64,000 nt of DNA from Candidatus Gastranaerophilales bacterium (GTDB lineage: Bacteria > Cyanobacteriota > Vampirovibrionia > Gastranaerophilales > Gastranaerophilaceae), in NCBI GenBank assembly GCA_944326465.1, contig CALVEB010000007.1:1-64000 (forward strand), read 5' to 3'. The position numbers and the translations under genes are program-made. The number at the start of each line of letters is the position of its first letter. Position 1 is the first letter of the stretch. This document shows, piece after piece, positions 7,848 through 16,432 of the stretch. The notes under the pieces were generated by a model that saw nothing but the letters and a program-made list of their open reading frames with translations, was not told where the DNA came from and made no database searches.

Positions 7848-9149
7848 TTAGTTCAAATGTGCTCCGCAACATTTTTTGAATTTCTTTCCGCTGCCGCAAG
7901 GACAAGGATCATTTCTGCCAACCTTTGACAAATCAATACTTTCATCTATTGTCGGGCGTTCCTCATTTTCCTCTATAATTCCAAGTGTATTTGAAAACGC
8001 TTTTGATTTATAAAGAACAGTTGTTGATGAGAATATCTTCTGTTCAAGATATTTTGCTTTATATTTTTTCAAAAGTTCATCAAGAGTATAATTTGCATTA
8101 CAAATTTCATTGATAACTTTCATAAAATTGTCGTGTTTTTGGGCTACACGTTTAATAATATTTGATGAAAACTTATCATTCAGAAGGAAATACTGGACAC
8201 ATCCTGCATAGTTTTCAATCTCTTTATAATCTTTTGCCTCAAATATTTTGTTAAATGTTTCATAGAAAGGTATTGCATACAATCCTAATTCGCGGTCAAA
8301 AATTACGCCCACATCATAAATTTCACTGTGGGAAGAAAATCCGCCGAGTGAATTTTCCAGAAAGTTTTCGTATGAATTGTTAAACTCCCTTACATCAAAA
8401 TATTTGTAGGTTTCAAGGGTTTCTATTTTATCTTCAAACGGATGGCGCTCACCTGCTTCTGCATATTCATTGAATAAACTGATAATATCATCTGCATATT
8501 TATTTGTAGTAATAACCTCATCTTTACCAAAATATTCAATAAATTTTTGATAAACTTCTTCAACATTCTGTTCTAATTCTTTTAGTTTTTCCGGATTATC
8601 CATATAAACTAATTCAGGATTCTGGATTATTTTTGCAACAGAAAAACGCAGTGCATCATCTTTTCTGTTAGCAGGTAAAACACCTGATATTTCTAACAGA
8701 TAGTGCAGGCCTTCGTAAGAAAAAATCCTTGCGATTACGTACTGGCCGGAACCCATTCCGCGAAAAGATGTCATTTTTACAAGTGATGTTACTTCATACG
8801 CTTTTTCATTAATTATGTTATAGAGTTCAAACCCGTTTTTAAGAATTTTTTTAATCTCAAAAACAGAAGAAACAGATTTTGAAAGTGCTTCTGCGACCTT
8901 CTTAAAATCTTCCGGCAAATTCATTGTACGGTCAACAAATGTCTGAATAATACCTTTTCTTTCTTCGCCGAGGCGTCGTTCAAAAATATAATTAAAACAA
9001 GCAGATTGAAAGTTTGCAGATTGAACACTTGCGCCCACTGTCCGCAAATATTCTTCAAAGTCCGGTTTTACTATCGGATCATTCTGGATAAATATTGCTA
9101 CATTTTTTATAACGTCATTTATAACTTTCAAATCTTCTTGTAAAATCAT
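7848..9149 (-). CDS. SEC-C motif protein of unknown function
   Basis: The 433-residue product ends with [20 protein letters not shown], the zinc-binding SEC-C motif found at the C-terminus of SecA and in many unrelated proteins. The remaining ~405 residues are mostly helical and acidic with no family I recognise. No signal peptide or membrane segment is present. ATG 9149 has AGGAG upstream. It is monocistronic between the rfb genes and the kinase-fold gene. A role in protein or RNA contacts through the zinc motif is plausible but unproven. Confidence 0.75.
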   Translation of the reverse strand: MILQEDLKVINDVIKNVAIFIQNDPIVKPDFEEYLRTVGASVQSANFQSACFNYIFERRLGEERKGIIQTFVDRTMNLPEDFKKVAEALSKSVSSVFEIKKILKNGFELYNIINEKAYEVTSLVKMTSFRGMGSGQYVIARIFSYEGLHYLLEISGVLPANRKDDALRFSVAKIIQNPELVYMDNPEKLKELEQNVEEVYQKFIEYFGKDEVITTNKYADDIISLFNEYAEAGERHPFEDKIETLETYKYFDVREFNNSYENFLENSLGGFSSHSEIYDVGVIFDRELGLYAIPFYETFNKIFEAKDYKEIENYAGCVQYFLLNDKFSSNIIKRVAQKHDNFMKVINEICNANYTLDELLKKYKAKYLEQKIFSSTTVLYKSKAFSNTLGIIEENEERPTIDESIDLSKVGRNDPCPCGSGKKFKKCCGAHLN

Positions 9150-9231
9150 ATATTTTTAACTCTCCTTATTACTTTTACGAGAATAATACTTTAAAAAAAA
9201 TTAAAACTCAATACCGCAAGCGGGCAACAAA

Positions 9232-10053
9232 TTACACATCGCGCAGCTGCAGATAATCATGAAGTGCTGTCTGCCATTTTCTGCAAATTCCATTGTTCTC
9301 CATAACACTATAATGAGGACGCTTTGCCGGACGCGGAAATTCTTGAGATGAACACGGTTTTAAATCAACATCCAGACCGCTCTGCTTAAAAATTTCTTCT
9401 GCAAACCCATACCAGCTTGTTGACCCCAAACCGCACACGTGATAAGTTCCGTAAGGCATAGAAAAAAGTTTTAAGATCCCGTTTGCCAATTCTACTGTCC
9501 AGGTAGGACAGCCTATCTGATCATCAACGACTTTTATTTCTTTGTTTTCAGCAGCAAGTTTAAGCATTGTTTCTACAAAGTTTTTACCGTGATGACCGTA
9601 TAACCAGCTAGTGCGGGCAATATAATATTTTTCGCAATATTTTTTTACTTCTTCTTCGCCGCGGAGTTTGGTAAGTCCGTATTTATTCAAAGGCCGCGTA
9701 TCATCTTCAGGTGTATAAGGGCTTGTTTTGGTACCGTCAAATACGTAGTCCGTTGATATATAAACCATAGGGATATTCAATGAGCCGCAAGCTTTTGCGA
9801 TATTTTCAGTGCCGTAAATATTTATACGCTCTGCTGTTTCAATATCTTCTTCTGCTTTATCAACATTTGTGTAAGCCGCGCAATGTATAACCATATCAGG
9901 ATGAGTTTTTTCTATAACTTCCTTTGTCATTTCATCATCTGTAATATCAAGATTATCAATGTCGGTTTCTATTACATAAATTCCCGTGTCTTCCAAAATA
10001 GGGCATAAATCCTGCCCGAGCATCCCTTTTGCACCTGTGACTAATACTTTCAT
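9232..10053 (-). CDS. rfbD: dTDP-4-dehydrorhamnose reductase
   Basis: RfbD (RmlD) reduces dTDP-4-keto-L-rhamnose with NAD(P)H, the last step of dTDP-L-rhamnose synthesis. The start V-L-V-T-G-A-K-G-M-L-G-Q-D is the Rossmann glycine motif; I-S-T-D-Y-V-F-D-G and the Y-G-L-T-K-L-R-G-E catalytic Y-x3-K follow. The ATG at 10053 (273 residues) has GGAG upstream and starts one base after the rfbB stop, so translation is coupled. A TTG three codons upstream is less likely. The order rfbC-rfbB-rfbD is compact; rfbA is not in the window. Confidence 0.93.
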   Translation of the reverse strand: MKVLVTGAKGMLGQDLCPILEDTGIYVIETDIDNLDITDDEMTKEVIEKTHPDMVIHCAAYTNVDKAEEDIETAERINIYGTENIAKACGSLNIPMVYISTDYVFDGTKTSPYTPEDDTRPLNKYGLTKLRGEEEVKKYCEKYYIARTSWLYGHHGKNFVETMLKLAAENKEIKVVDDQIGCPTWTVELANGILKLFSMPYGTYHVCGLGSTSWYGFAEEIFKQSGLDVDLKPCSSQEFPRPAKRPHYSVMENNGICRKWQTALHDYLQLRDV

Positions 10054-10054
10054 C

Positions 10055-11035
10055 TTATACAACTCCTGCTTTTTTATTTTCTATATTTTTTATCCATTCC
10101 TGATTATTCAGATACCAGTCTATCGTTAATCTGATACCTTCTTCAAAAGTAACAGAAGGCATCCAGCCGAGTTCTGACTGAATTTTGTTGTTACAAATTG
10201 CATAACGTCTGTCATGGCCCAATCTGTCTTCAACAAATTTGATATAACTTTCATCTTTACCCATAGCATCAAGAATTATTTTTGTTATTTCAAGATTAGT
10301 TTTTTCATTGTGACCGCCTATATTGTAAACTTCGCCGATTCTGCCTTTATGTAAAACAGCATCAATTGCCGCGCAATGGTCATAGACATAGAGCCAGTCG
10401 CGGACATTCATTCCGTCGCCATATACAGGAACTTTTTCGCCTTTGAGTAATTGTGAGATAAAAAACGGTATCAATTTTTCGGGATACTGATACGGCCCGT
10501 AGTTGTTAGAACATCGTGTTGTCAAAACAGGCATTTTGTAAGTTTCATAATATGACCTGACAAGCATATCCGCACTTGCTTTTGAGGCAGAATACGGACT
10601 ATTAGGAGCTAGCGGGGTTGTCTCATAAAAATACCCGTCTTTATCCAGAGTTCCGTAAACCTCGTCTGTTGAGACCTGCAAATATCTTTCTGTACCGGCT
10701 TCTTTTGCTGCCTGTAACAGATTCAAGGTACCTTTTACATTAGTTTCTATAAATATTTCAGGCCCCGTAATTGAACGGTCAACATGACTTTCGGCGGCAA
10801 AATTTACAACAGCATCAACGTCTTCCACAAGCTGAGGGACTAATTTTTTATCGCAAATATTGCCGTGCACAAAAGTATAATTAGGATTATCTTTTACATC
10901 ATCAAGATTTTCGATATTGCCGGCATAAGTCAGTGCATCAAGATTAATAATTTTATAATCAGGATAACTATTCAGCATGTGCCTTACAAAACAACTGCCG
11001 ATAAAGCCTGCCCCGCCTGTTACCAAAATTTTCAT
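10055..11035 (-). CDS. rfbB: dTDP-glucose 4,6-dehydratase
   Basis: RfbB (RmlB) converts dTDP-glucose to dTDP-4-keto-6-deoxyglucose using bound NAD. The 326-residue sequence begins K-I-L-V-T-G-G-A-G-F-I-G-S and carries Q-V-S-T-D-E-V-Y-G, P-Y-S-A-S-K-A-S-A-D (catalytic Tyr and Lys) and R-C-S-N-N-Y-G-P-Y-Q-Y-P-E-K-L, all diagnostic. Its ATG overlaps the rfbC stop codon (TAATG). The rhamnose made is probably used for LPS O-antigen or other envelope glycans. Confidence 0.96.
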   Translation of the reverse strand: MKILVTGGAGFIGSCFVRHMLNSYPDYKIINLDALTYAGNIENLDDVKDNPNYTFVHGNICDKKLVPQLVEDVDAVVNFAAESHVDRSITGPEIFIETNVKGTLNLLQAAKEAGTERYLQVSTDEVYGTLDKDGYFYETTPLAPNSPYSASKASADMLVRSYYETYKMPVLTTRCSNNYGPYQYPEKLIPFFISQLLKGEKVPVYGDGMNVRDWLYVYDHCAAIDAVLHKGRIGEVYNIGGHNEKTNLEITKIILDAMGKDESYIKFVEDRLGHDRRYAICNNKIQSELGWMPSVTFEEGIRLTIDWYLNNQEWIKNIENKKAGVV

Positions 11036-11592
11036 TATTTCAATTCCTCCAGATTAATTTCTTTCAATACCGGTTGTATTTTATCTTTTTCACTCAACAG
11101 CGGTTCAAAATCAATATCCCAGTTGATATTTATATCTTTGTCACACCAGAGAACGCCTCTGTCATGGTGCGGCGAATATTCACCGCTTGCTTTATACAAA
11201 AGTTCTGCCTCATCTGAGAGCACAACAAACCCGTGCGCAAAACCTTCCGGAATATATAGCATGTGTTTATTTTCTTCCGACAACTCAACTTTCACATATC
11301 TTGCAAAAGTTTTAGAATCCGGTCTTAAATCAACTGCAACATCAAAAATCCTGCCTCTGCTGCATCTGACAAGTTTTGCCTGTCCGTAAGGCTTAGCCTG
11401 ATAATGCAAACCTCTTAGAACATGCGCTGTTGATTTTGAGTGATTATCCTGATTAAATTCAACTGTAATACCGTTTTCGAAAAACTCTGATTTTTTATAG
11501 CTTTCCATAAAAAAACCGCGGTTATCACCAAAAACTTTTGGTTTAACCAGAATTACATCTTCTATCTCTAATCTTTCAAATTCAAACGGCAT
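11035..11592 (-). CDS. rfbC: dTDP-4-dehydrorhamnose 3,5-epimerase
   Basis: RfbC (RmlC) epimerises the 4-keto sugar at C3 and C5. The 185-residue cupin contains N-R-G-F-F-M-E-S, the active-site stretch H-V-L-R-G-L-H-Y-Q and I-P-E-G-F-A-H-G-F-V-V-L. The ATG at 11592 has GGGGAGG directly upstream, the strongest site of the operon. It is the first of three coupled genes (rfbCBD). The missing thymidylyltransferase rfbA must be elsewhere. Confidence 0.95.
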   Translation of the reverse strand: MPFEFERLEIEDVILVKPKVFGDNRGFFMESYKKSEFFENGITVEFNQDNHSKSTAHVLRGLHYQAKPYGQAKLVRCSRGRIFDVAVDLRPDSKTFARYVKVELSEENKHMLYIPEGFAHGFVVLSDEAELLYKASGEYSPHHDRGVLWCDKDININWDIDFEPLLSEKDKIQPVLKEINLEELK

Positions 11593-11703
11593 ATCCTCCC
11601 CCTATCTGCAATAAATATGTTTAAAACTAATTGTCAAGCCCGCTATATGCAACAGTTTACGAATGTACGATAAATATATTATAACATAAAAGTTGCAAAG
11701 AGG

Positions 11704-12147
11704 TTAAATTTTTAAAAATTTTCTCCAAAAAGAATTTGAGCGTTTCTGCTCTTTGCGCAATACATCTGCAAACTCTATTATGGGTTCCATTTTATACCCG
11801 CAGTTTTCGGATAATGCCCCTCCCATTGAAAACAGTTCTTCCTGAGGATAACGGCGGCATATCCCCGGACGAGTCTTATGAATTTTACATTTATGAGTCA
11901 CGGGATCAAGATTCTGACATTCAAACACAAGTCCAATATCATCTTTATCTATAACTTTTAAATTTGCGTAAAAGCTGTGTAAAAACTGCAATTTTTTAAA
12001 CTCTTTTTCATCCTGAATAACGTGTTTGTAATGTTTAACATATATATGCGTACAGCACTGACCGCAGGCATTACATTTGCCCGTGCGGTAATATTTCCTG
12101 CGTAATATCGTTGATAAAAACCATTTCTTTAACTTTAATAACATCAT
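11704..12147 (-). CDS. YkgJ-family cysteine cluster protein
   Basis: The 147-residue product has the CxxCxxCC cluster (K-C-N-A-C-G-Q-C-C) near residue 25 and later Cys residues in F-E-C-Q-N-L, H-K-C-K-I-H and P-G-I-C-R-R-Y-P. This pattern defines the YkgJ/UPF0153 zinc- or iron-chelating domain. The basic ends do not suggest secretion. The function of the family is unknown. The site before ATG 12147 is weak (GGAATT). It lies between the rfb genes and queH without an obvious partner. Confidence 0.75.
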   Translation of the reverse strand: MMLLKLKKWFLSTILRRKYYRTGKCNACGQCCTHIYVKHYKHVIQDEKEFKKLQFLHSFYANLKVIDKDDIGLVFECQNLDPVTHKCKIHKTRPGICRRYPQEELFSMGGALSENCGYKMEPIIEFADVLRKEQKRSNSFWRKFLKI

Positions 12148-12224
12148 AATTCCATGATATCAGGTTTTAACTGTTTACTTTATTAAGTTTTGTAAATATT
12201 TCTTTTTCCCTTACGCAAAAAATA

Positions 12225-12328
12225 TTTTTTACGTACATTTAAGCGAACGAGGAGATTACAAAATAACAACCCAATAACTATAACATAACCAAAATAACCA
12301 ACCTTGACCTCAAAAATGAGGTCTTTTT
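12225..12328 (+). ncRNA. Possible small RNA with terminator
   Basis: GACCTC-AAAAAT-GAGGTC (12306-12323) followed by TTTTTATTTT points to the plus strand, although both neighbouring genes are on the minus strand. Upstream is an A-rich, start-codon-free stretch beginning with ACGAGGAG, resembling the one at 7713. A weak promoter TTACGC/TACATT may precede it. Confidence 0.3.
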
Positions 12329-12340
12329 ATTTTGTAAAAT

Positions 12341-12889
12341 TCAATTTCTTATGCTGAATTCGCAGCCGCAATAATTCTGACGATAAAGCTCTAATTCACG
12401 GGATATTTTATTTGTTTTTAAAAATCCGTCTTTCTTTTTAAAATCAATTGCCTGATATATTAGTCCGTATTCGGCGGCAATTTTTCGGCCTATTTCGGTT
12501 AACTTTGCAAAATTTTTGTGCGGACTTATAACAATTGAAGTTGTAAATTCTTCAATACCTGATTTCTTAGCGAATTCAGCGGTCTTACGTAATCTTAATT
12601 CAAAACATTTATCACATCTTGCGCCTTTTTCGGGTTCATTTTCAAGCCCTCTGGCCGCGTTATAAAAATCTTCGGGGTTATATTCAGCTTCAATAAGTTT
12701 AACATCAAAAGCTTTGCATAGTGACCGCTCTGCCTCAAGCCGTTTTTGGTATTCTGCGGCAGGATAGATGTTCGGGTTATAAAAATATACAACAACCCGA
12801 TATCCGGCTTCTTGCAGATAAGAAACCGGATATCCAGAACATATTGCGCAGCAGGCGTGCAACACTATTGTTTTACTATTTTTGTTCAT
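12341..12889 (-). CDS. queH: Epoxyqueuosine reductase QueH
   Basis: QueH reduces epoxyqueuosine to queuosine in tRNA and replaces the B12-dependent QueG in many bacteria. The 182-residue sequence has the family cysteines: H-A-C-C-A-I-C near the start, R-C-D-K-C-F-E-L-R in the middle and Y-C-G-C near the end, plus T-S-I-V-I-S-P-H-K-N. These bind the Fe-S cluster and metal site described for DUF208 proteins. The start overlaps the end of the VKOR-DsbA gene by 14 bases, so the two are translated together. QueA, the preceding step, is encoded at 28196-29242. Confidence 0.92.
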   Translation of the reverse strand: MNKNSKTIVLHACCAICSGYPVSYLQEAGYRVVVYFYNPNIYPAAEYQKRLEAERSLCKAFDVKLIEAEYNPEDFYNAARGLENEPEKGARCDKCFELRLRKTAEFAKKSGIEEFTTSIVISPHKNFAKLTEIGRKIAAEYGLIYQAIDFKKKDGFLKTNKISRELELYRQNYCGCEFSIRN

Positions 12890-14090
12890 CTTTTGGTATT
12901 GCGCCTTCTTTGATTACCCAATCTTTAAACTCACTGTATGTTTTTACACCTATATGAGATTTTCCGTTTACAACAGTAACCGGAGTGCCGTTAAAGCCTT
13001 GTTTTGCCGCAAGTTCAATATCCTTGCGCAAAGCCTGCATAGCCTCCATACTGTTTGCATCTTTTTCAAGTTTTTTTACATCCAGTCTCATTTTGGCTGC
13101 AAGTGCAAGAACTTCTTCTTCATTTTTCGGTTTTGCATCAAAAAGTACTGTGTTCATGCCCCACAGATTTCCTTGTTTTTCGGCTGCATACGCGTAACGC
13201 GCAAGCATACAGGAATCCTCATGTCCGAGAATAGAATTCTGAATATATGGATTACAATCTGTGCATAACGGGAAATTATGATGTACAAATTTTACATTCT
13301 TTAATTCTTTAGCGAGTTTATGCATCATAATATTGTGTGAACGGCACATAGGGCAGCGATAATCTGAATATATTTCAACAAGAACTTTACCTTCCGGATC
13401 TCCGAGCTGGTTTCCGTTTACAGCGTACATATTATATTCAGCCCTGACAAACTCTTTAAATTCTTTTTTTCTTTTTACCTGCGGAGTAAATACATTTGAC
13501 ATTGTGGTATATGTTAAAGCGCCGCCGGCCAATACCATAACTGCAATAAACATTGCCAGATATTTCTTAACTTTTATTGCATCAACAAAATCTAAAACGC
13601 TTTGTTTAACAGCTTTTACAAAACCGCCTTCTTTAAAATCAACTGCAACAAGTCCTATTATCAAATTTAAAATATAAGTTGCGGCACATAAAATACAAAG
13701 CATTTTAATTTCGTGCAGACTGATGAATAATAATGTCATAGAAATAATAAAAGAAAGAAGACCGAGTGATGCCACATAATCAAGCGGATTTTTAAACACT
13801 TCCAAAAATCCGAGGAATTTAATATTTTTGAGTTTGTCTGCAAATACAAGCATTATCATAAACAAATACAAGAACATTCCCCAGTAGGCAAGCGGAATAC
13901 CTAAAAATTGCGACTCTGTTGTTTTTGCGACACTGTCACAGTCAATAAATTCATTTATAGAACAAAAACTTGCAAGCGCATAAGGATTGAAATTTGCATC
14001 ATAATATATCATTGCAAGTTTAATAGTTGTAATGAATCCGATAAAAGAAAGCACTACAACCCATATCTTTTTCTTCAACGCTTTATCCAT
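12876..14090 (-). CDS. VKOR-DsbA fusion, disulfide-bond formation
   Basis: The 404-residue product joins a membrane VKOR domain (residues 1-150) and a DsbA-like thioredoxin domain (about 215-395). The VKOR part has four or five spans, the loop cysteines C43 and C51, and the redox pair C132-I-L-C135. A further span at about 178-197 leads to the periplasmic part with Y-R-C-P-M-C (C246/C249) and the cis-Pro motif G-T-P-V. VKOR proteins replace DsbB, and fusions to thioredoxin-like domains are known in Cyanobacteria and Actinobacteria. The product should oxidise secreted proteins. It overlaps queH. Confidence 0.9.
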   Translation of the reverse strand: MDKALKKKIWVVVLSFIGFITTIKLAMIYYDANFNPYALASFCSINEFIDCDSVAKTTESQFLGIPLAYWGMFLYLFMIMLVFADKLKNIKFLGFLEVFKNPLDYVASLGLLSFIISMTLLFISLHEIKMLCILCAATYILNLIIGLVAVDFKEGGFVKAVKQSVLDFVDAIKVKKYLAMFIAVMVLAGGALTYTTMSNVFTPQVKRKKEFKEFVRAEYNMYAVNGNQLGDPEGKVLVEIYSDYRCPMCRSHNIMMHKLAKELKNVKFVHHNFPLCTDCNPYIQNSILGHEDSCMLARYAYAAEKQGNLWGMNTVLFDAKPKNEEEVLALAAKMRLDVKKLEKDANSMEAMQALRKDIELAAKQGFNGTPVTVVNGKSHIGVKTYSEFKDWVIKEGAIPKDEQK

Positions 14091-14246
14091 ACTCTTAAAT
14101 CTCCTTTTAAAACATTTGTAACTTTATTTTACAGAATTAAAAAGAATAAATCAATAGCGAAAAGTATGAAAGTTAATAAGACCTTTGTATAATAAGCTGT
14201 CTTGTATAAATTAAAGGTCAAAACTCAAAAGCGCATTGTTTGATTT

Positions 14247-14807
14247 TTAACCGCGATTAGAAAAAGTGTATTTTACGCCGTCAACAATTCTTTCATAAAG
14301 TCTTTTGCCGCTTTCGTGCTCGGTAAATCTGTATTTATTACCGTTTTCATAATCAACCCTAACCGCGCGGCGAATTGGCGAATATATACTTGTTTCACTT
14401 GTCTTTACAAATTTTCCGGGGATTTCTGTTATATTTTTAGTTTCTGCAATTTCGCCGTTAACTATAGATGTATTTTTAGTTAATTTTCGCAGTAAAATTC
14501 CGTCCCAGTCTGTAAAGTATTTTTCAATACTTGATTTATGTTTTGAAAAACAGGTTAAGATCTTTGACTGTTGTGTTTCTTTCTGAATATAACCTTTTTT
14601 TAGATCTACCCCGATAGTCATATTGCTGCGGCCTTTGCCTTTTTGTCTTGAAGCTAACATAACAAACTTATCTTCCGCAAAAGCTCTTTCACGTATTTCT
14701 TTCATGCCTGCATTCGATAATTCTTTATAAATTTGATTTTTTATACGTCCTGTTTTTGTGAATCTGTTAACCAGCCTGTCATAAGTTCCAATTATTTTTG
14801 TATTCAT
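14247..14807 (-). CDS. Hypothetical protein
   Basis: I do not recognise this 186-residue basic protein. It starts M-N-T-K-I-I-G-T-Y-D-R-L-V-N-R-F and is rich in Lys, Arg, Thr and Ser. It has no signal peptide, membrane segment or clear motif. The ATG at 14807 has a strong AGGAGG site, which supports a real gene. It is monocistronic and divergent from the small secreted gene at 14978. Confidence 0.6.
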   Translation of the reverse strand: MNTKIIGTYDRLVNRFTKTGRIKNQIYKELSNAGMKEIRERAFAEDKFVMLASRQKGKGRSNMTIGVDLKKGYIQKETQQSKILTCFSKHKSSIEKYFTDWDGILLRKLTKNTSIVNGEIAETKNITEIPGKFVKTSETSIYSPIRRAVRVDYENGNKYRFTEHESGKRLYERIVDGVKYTFSNRG

Positions 14808-14977
14808 ATTAAACCTCCTGCGATATTAAAACCGCAAAAAATAAATTTTGCTATCAATTTATATATGTGCAAATATTCAACATATAAAAGACATTAAAGA
14901 CAATAACGTAATATTATTTTAAAAAGTTGTCTGTAATTAATATTTCTGTTATCATACAGTTGAAAGGCGGTGTTTAT

Positions 14978-15370
14978 ATGAAAAAGACTTTAGTGTTATT
15001 AGGGTTACTTATACTTGGCATACAGACAATTGCGGCGCCAACCGATGTAAATTATACAGACTACGGTAAACGTCAGGATTTTAGAAACGCAATTATATAT
15101 GCAATACGCTACGGTAACAATGAATGGGATAACTCGGATATTCTTACAGAACTTCTGGATGACGGAAGAAGTAACGCAAATGTCCAGAATTATGTTGCCG
15201 AAATCATCAAAAATATAAAAGATACAGACGATTTTAAAGCAGCAATGAAATACTATATAGAAAACAACTGTGTAGTTGAAGGCAGCGCAATAAAATGCAG
15301 TACAAACAGTTCTGCTGCATCAGGCACAGCACCGGCTGAATATGATCTTGAAGCACCGGGCAATCACTAA
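14978..15370 (+). CDS. Small secreted protein
   Basis: The 130-residue product has a clear signal peptide (M-K-K-T-L-V-L-L-G-L-L-I-L-G) with probable cleavage after I-A-A. The mature part has two Cys residues (N-N-C-V-V, I-K-C-S-T) that could form a disulfide, and a small-residue tail. The ATG at 14978 follows AAAGGCGG; an upstream start at 14927 would put the signal sequence inside the protein. It ends one base before the convergent response-regulator stop. I do not recognise the family. Confidence 0.6.
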   Translation: MKKTLVLLGLLILGIQTIAAPTDVNYTDYGKRQDFRNAIIYAIRYGNNEWDNSDILTELLDDGRSNANVQNYVAEIIKNIKDTDDFKAAMKYYIENNCVVEGSAIKCSTNSSAASGTAPAEYDLEAPGNH

Positions 15371-16039
15371 TTAGACAAGCCCTTCTTTAAGTGCCTTTAC
15401 AGCAGCCTGAGTTCTGTCATCAACAACCAGTTTTTGAATTATATTACAGACATGCGCCTTGGCTGTATGTTCGGAAATTGTAAGTTCCTGTGCTATTTCA
15501 TTGTTTGATTTGCCGTCAACAACAAGCTTTAAAACTTCATATTCGCGTTGCGTAAGATTTGCGTGCTGCTCTTTAAACATTGCACGTGACATCTGACGCG
15601 GCGGGATAACTCCGCAATTCTTTTCGCGCAATATTGGTACAACCTGCGGATCTAACCACATTGCACCATCTTTTACGGTTTTTATTATCATCTTTAAATA
15701 TTCTGTATTAATATCTTTCATAACATAAGCACAGGCGCCGGCATGAAGTGCATCCATTACCTCCTGTTCACTCAAATGTGATGTCAAAATAACTACTTTT
15801 GCCTTACTGTTATGTTCAATAATCTTTTTTGCAGCCTCTATACCTGAAATATCCGGCAAGCCTATATCCATTAAAATCACATCCGGATGTATTATTTTAT
15901 ATTTTTCTATAGCCTCTTTACCGCTCTGCGCCTCTGAAACAACATTAATCTCGTTTTGTCCCTCCAATAAGGATTTTAGTCCCACACGCATTAGCTTTTG
16001 ATCTTCAACTAACAATATTTTTATCGCTTCTATACTCAT
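15371..16039 (-). CDS. NarL/FixJ-type response regulator
   Basis: The 222-residue product has an N-terminal receiver domain with acidic V-E-D-Q, phospho-acceptor D58 in V-I-L-M-D-I-G-L-P-D-I-S-G and a Lys in A-Y-V-M-K-D. A LuxR-type helix-turn-helix follows (L-T-Q-R-E-Y-E-V-L-K-L-V to A-K-A-H-V-C-N-I-I-Q-K-L, about residues 155-215). No sensor kinase is adjacent, so it is an orphan regulator of unknown targets. It is monocistronic. Confidence 0.9.
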   Translation of the reverse strand: MSIEAIKILLVEDQKLMRVGLKSLLEGQNEINVVSEAQSGKEAIEKYKIIHPDVILMDIGLPDISGIEAAKKIIEHNSKAKVVILTSHLSEQEVMDALHAGACAYVMKDINTEYLKMIIKTVKDGAMWLDPQVVPILREKNCGVIPPRQMSRAMFKEQHANLTQREYEVLKLVVDGKSNNEIAQELTISEHTAKAHVCNIIQKLVVDDRTQAAVKALKEGLV

Positions 16040-16432
16040 AATTTTTCCCCTTATAAATTTCTATTATATATATATAATCTTTTAACAGTCGTTTAATCGG
16101 TTTGTTAAAATAAAAATCAGACAATATTAACCGCTTAATATTACGAAATATTATTTGGATTGAAATTTAGTTAATAATTAATGACATTATCACACTGCAA
16201 AAATATATTAAATTTTTTATGCAAAATTTTAATTACCACTTGCAAAAATCGCATTAATATGTTAACATTTAAAGTATATCGTATTTATAAATTGATTTAC
16301 TGCTCCTTTCGCAGTTTGGGGATTAATGCCTGTCATTATCCCCATTTTCTTTATAAAAAATTAATCAAAAATTATGGAAAAATTTTCCCGTTTGTTTTAA
16401 AATGTTTATTGATAAAATAAAGGTAAAAAGTT
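16040..16432. other. Intergenic region upstream of nadB
   Basis: AT-rich stretch between the divergent response regulator and nadB. A 79-codon open frame (16181-16420) lacks a ribosome site and is unlikely to be real. The only clear structure is the hairpin at 16318-16343. Confidence 0.5.
16318..16343 (+). promoter_or_regulatory. Leader hairpin upstream of nadB
   Basis: GGGGATTAATG pairs with CATTATCCCC (one bulged T) around CCTGT, followed by ATTTTCTTT. It lies 90 bases before nadB and could be an attenuator or regulator site for the NAD operon. Confidence 0.4.

Noticed and set aside
16181..16420. 79-codon ORF upstream of nadB
   Set aside because: AT-rich, no ribosome site, low-complexity product; overlaps the leader hairpin.
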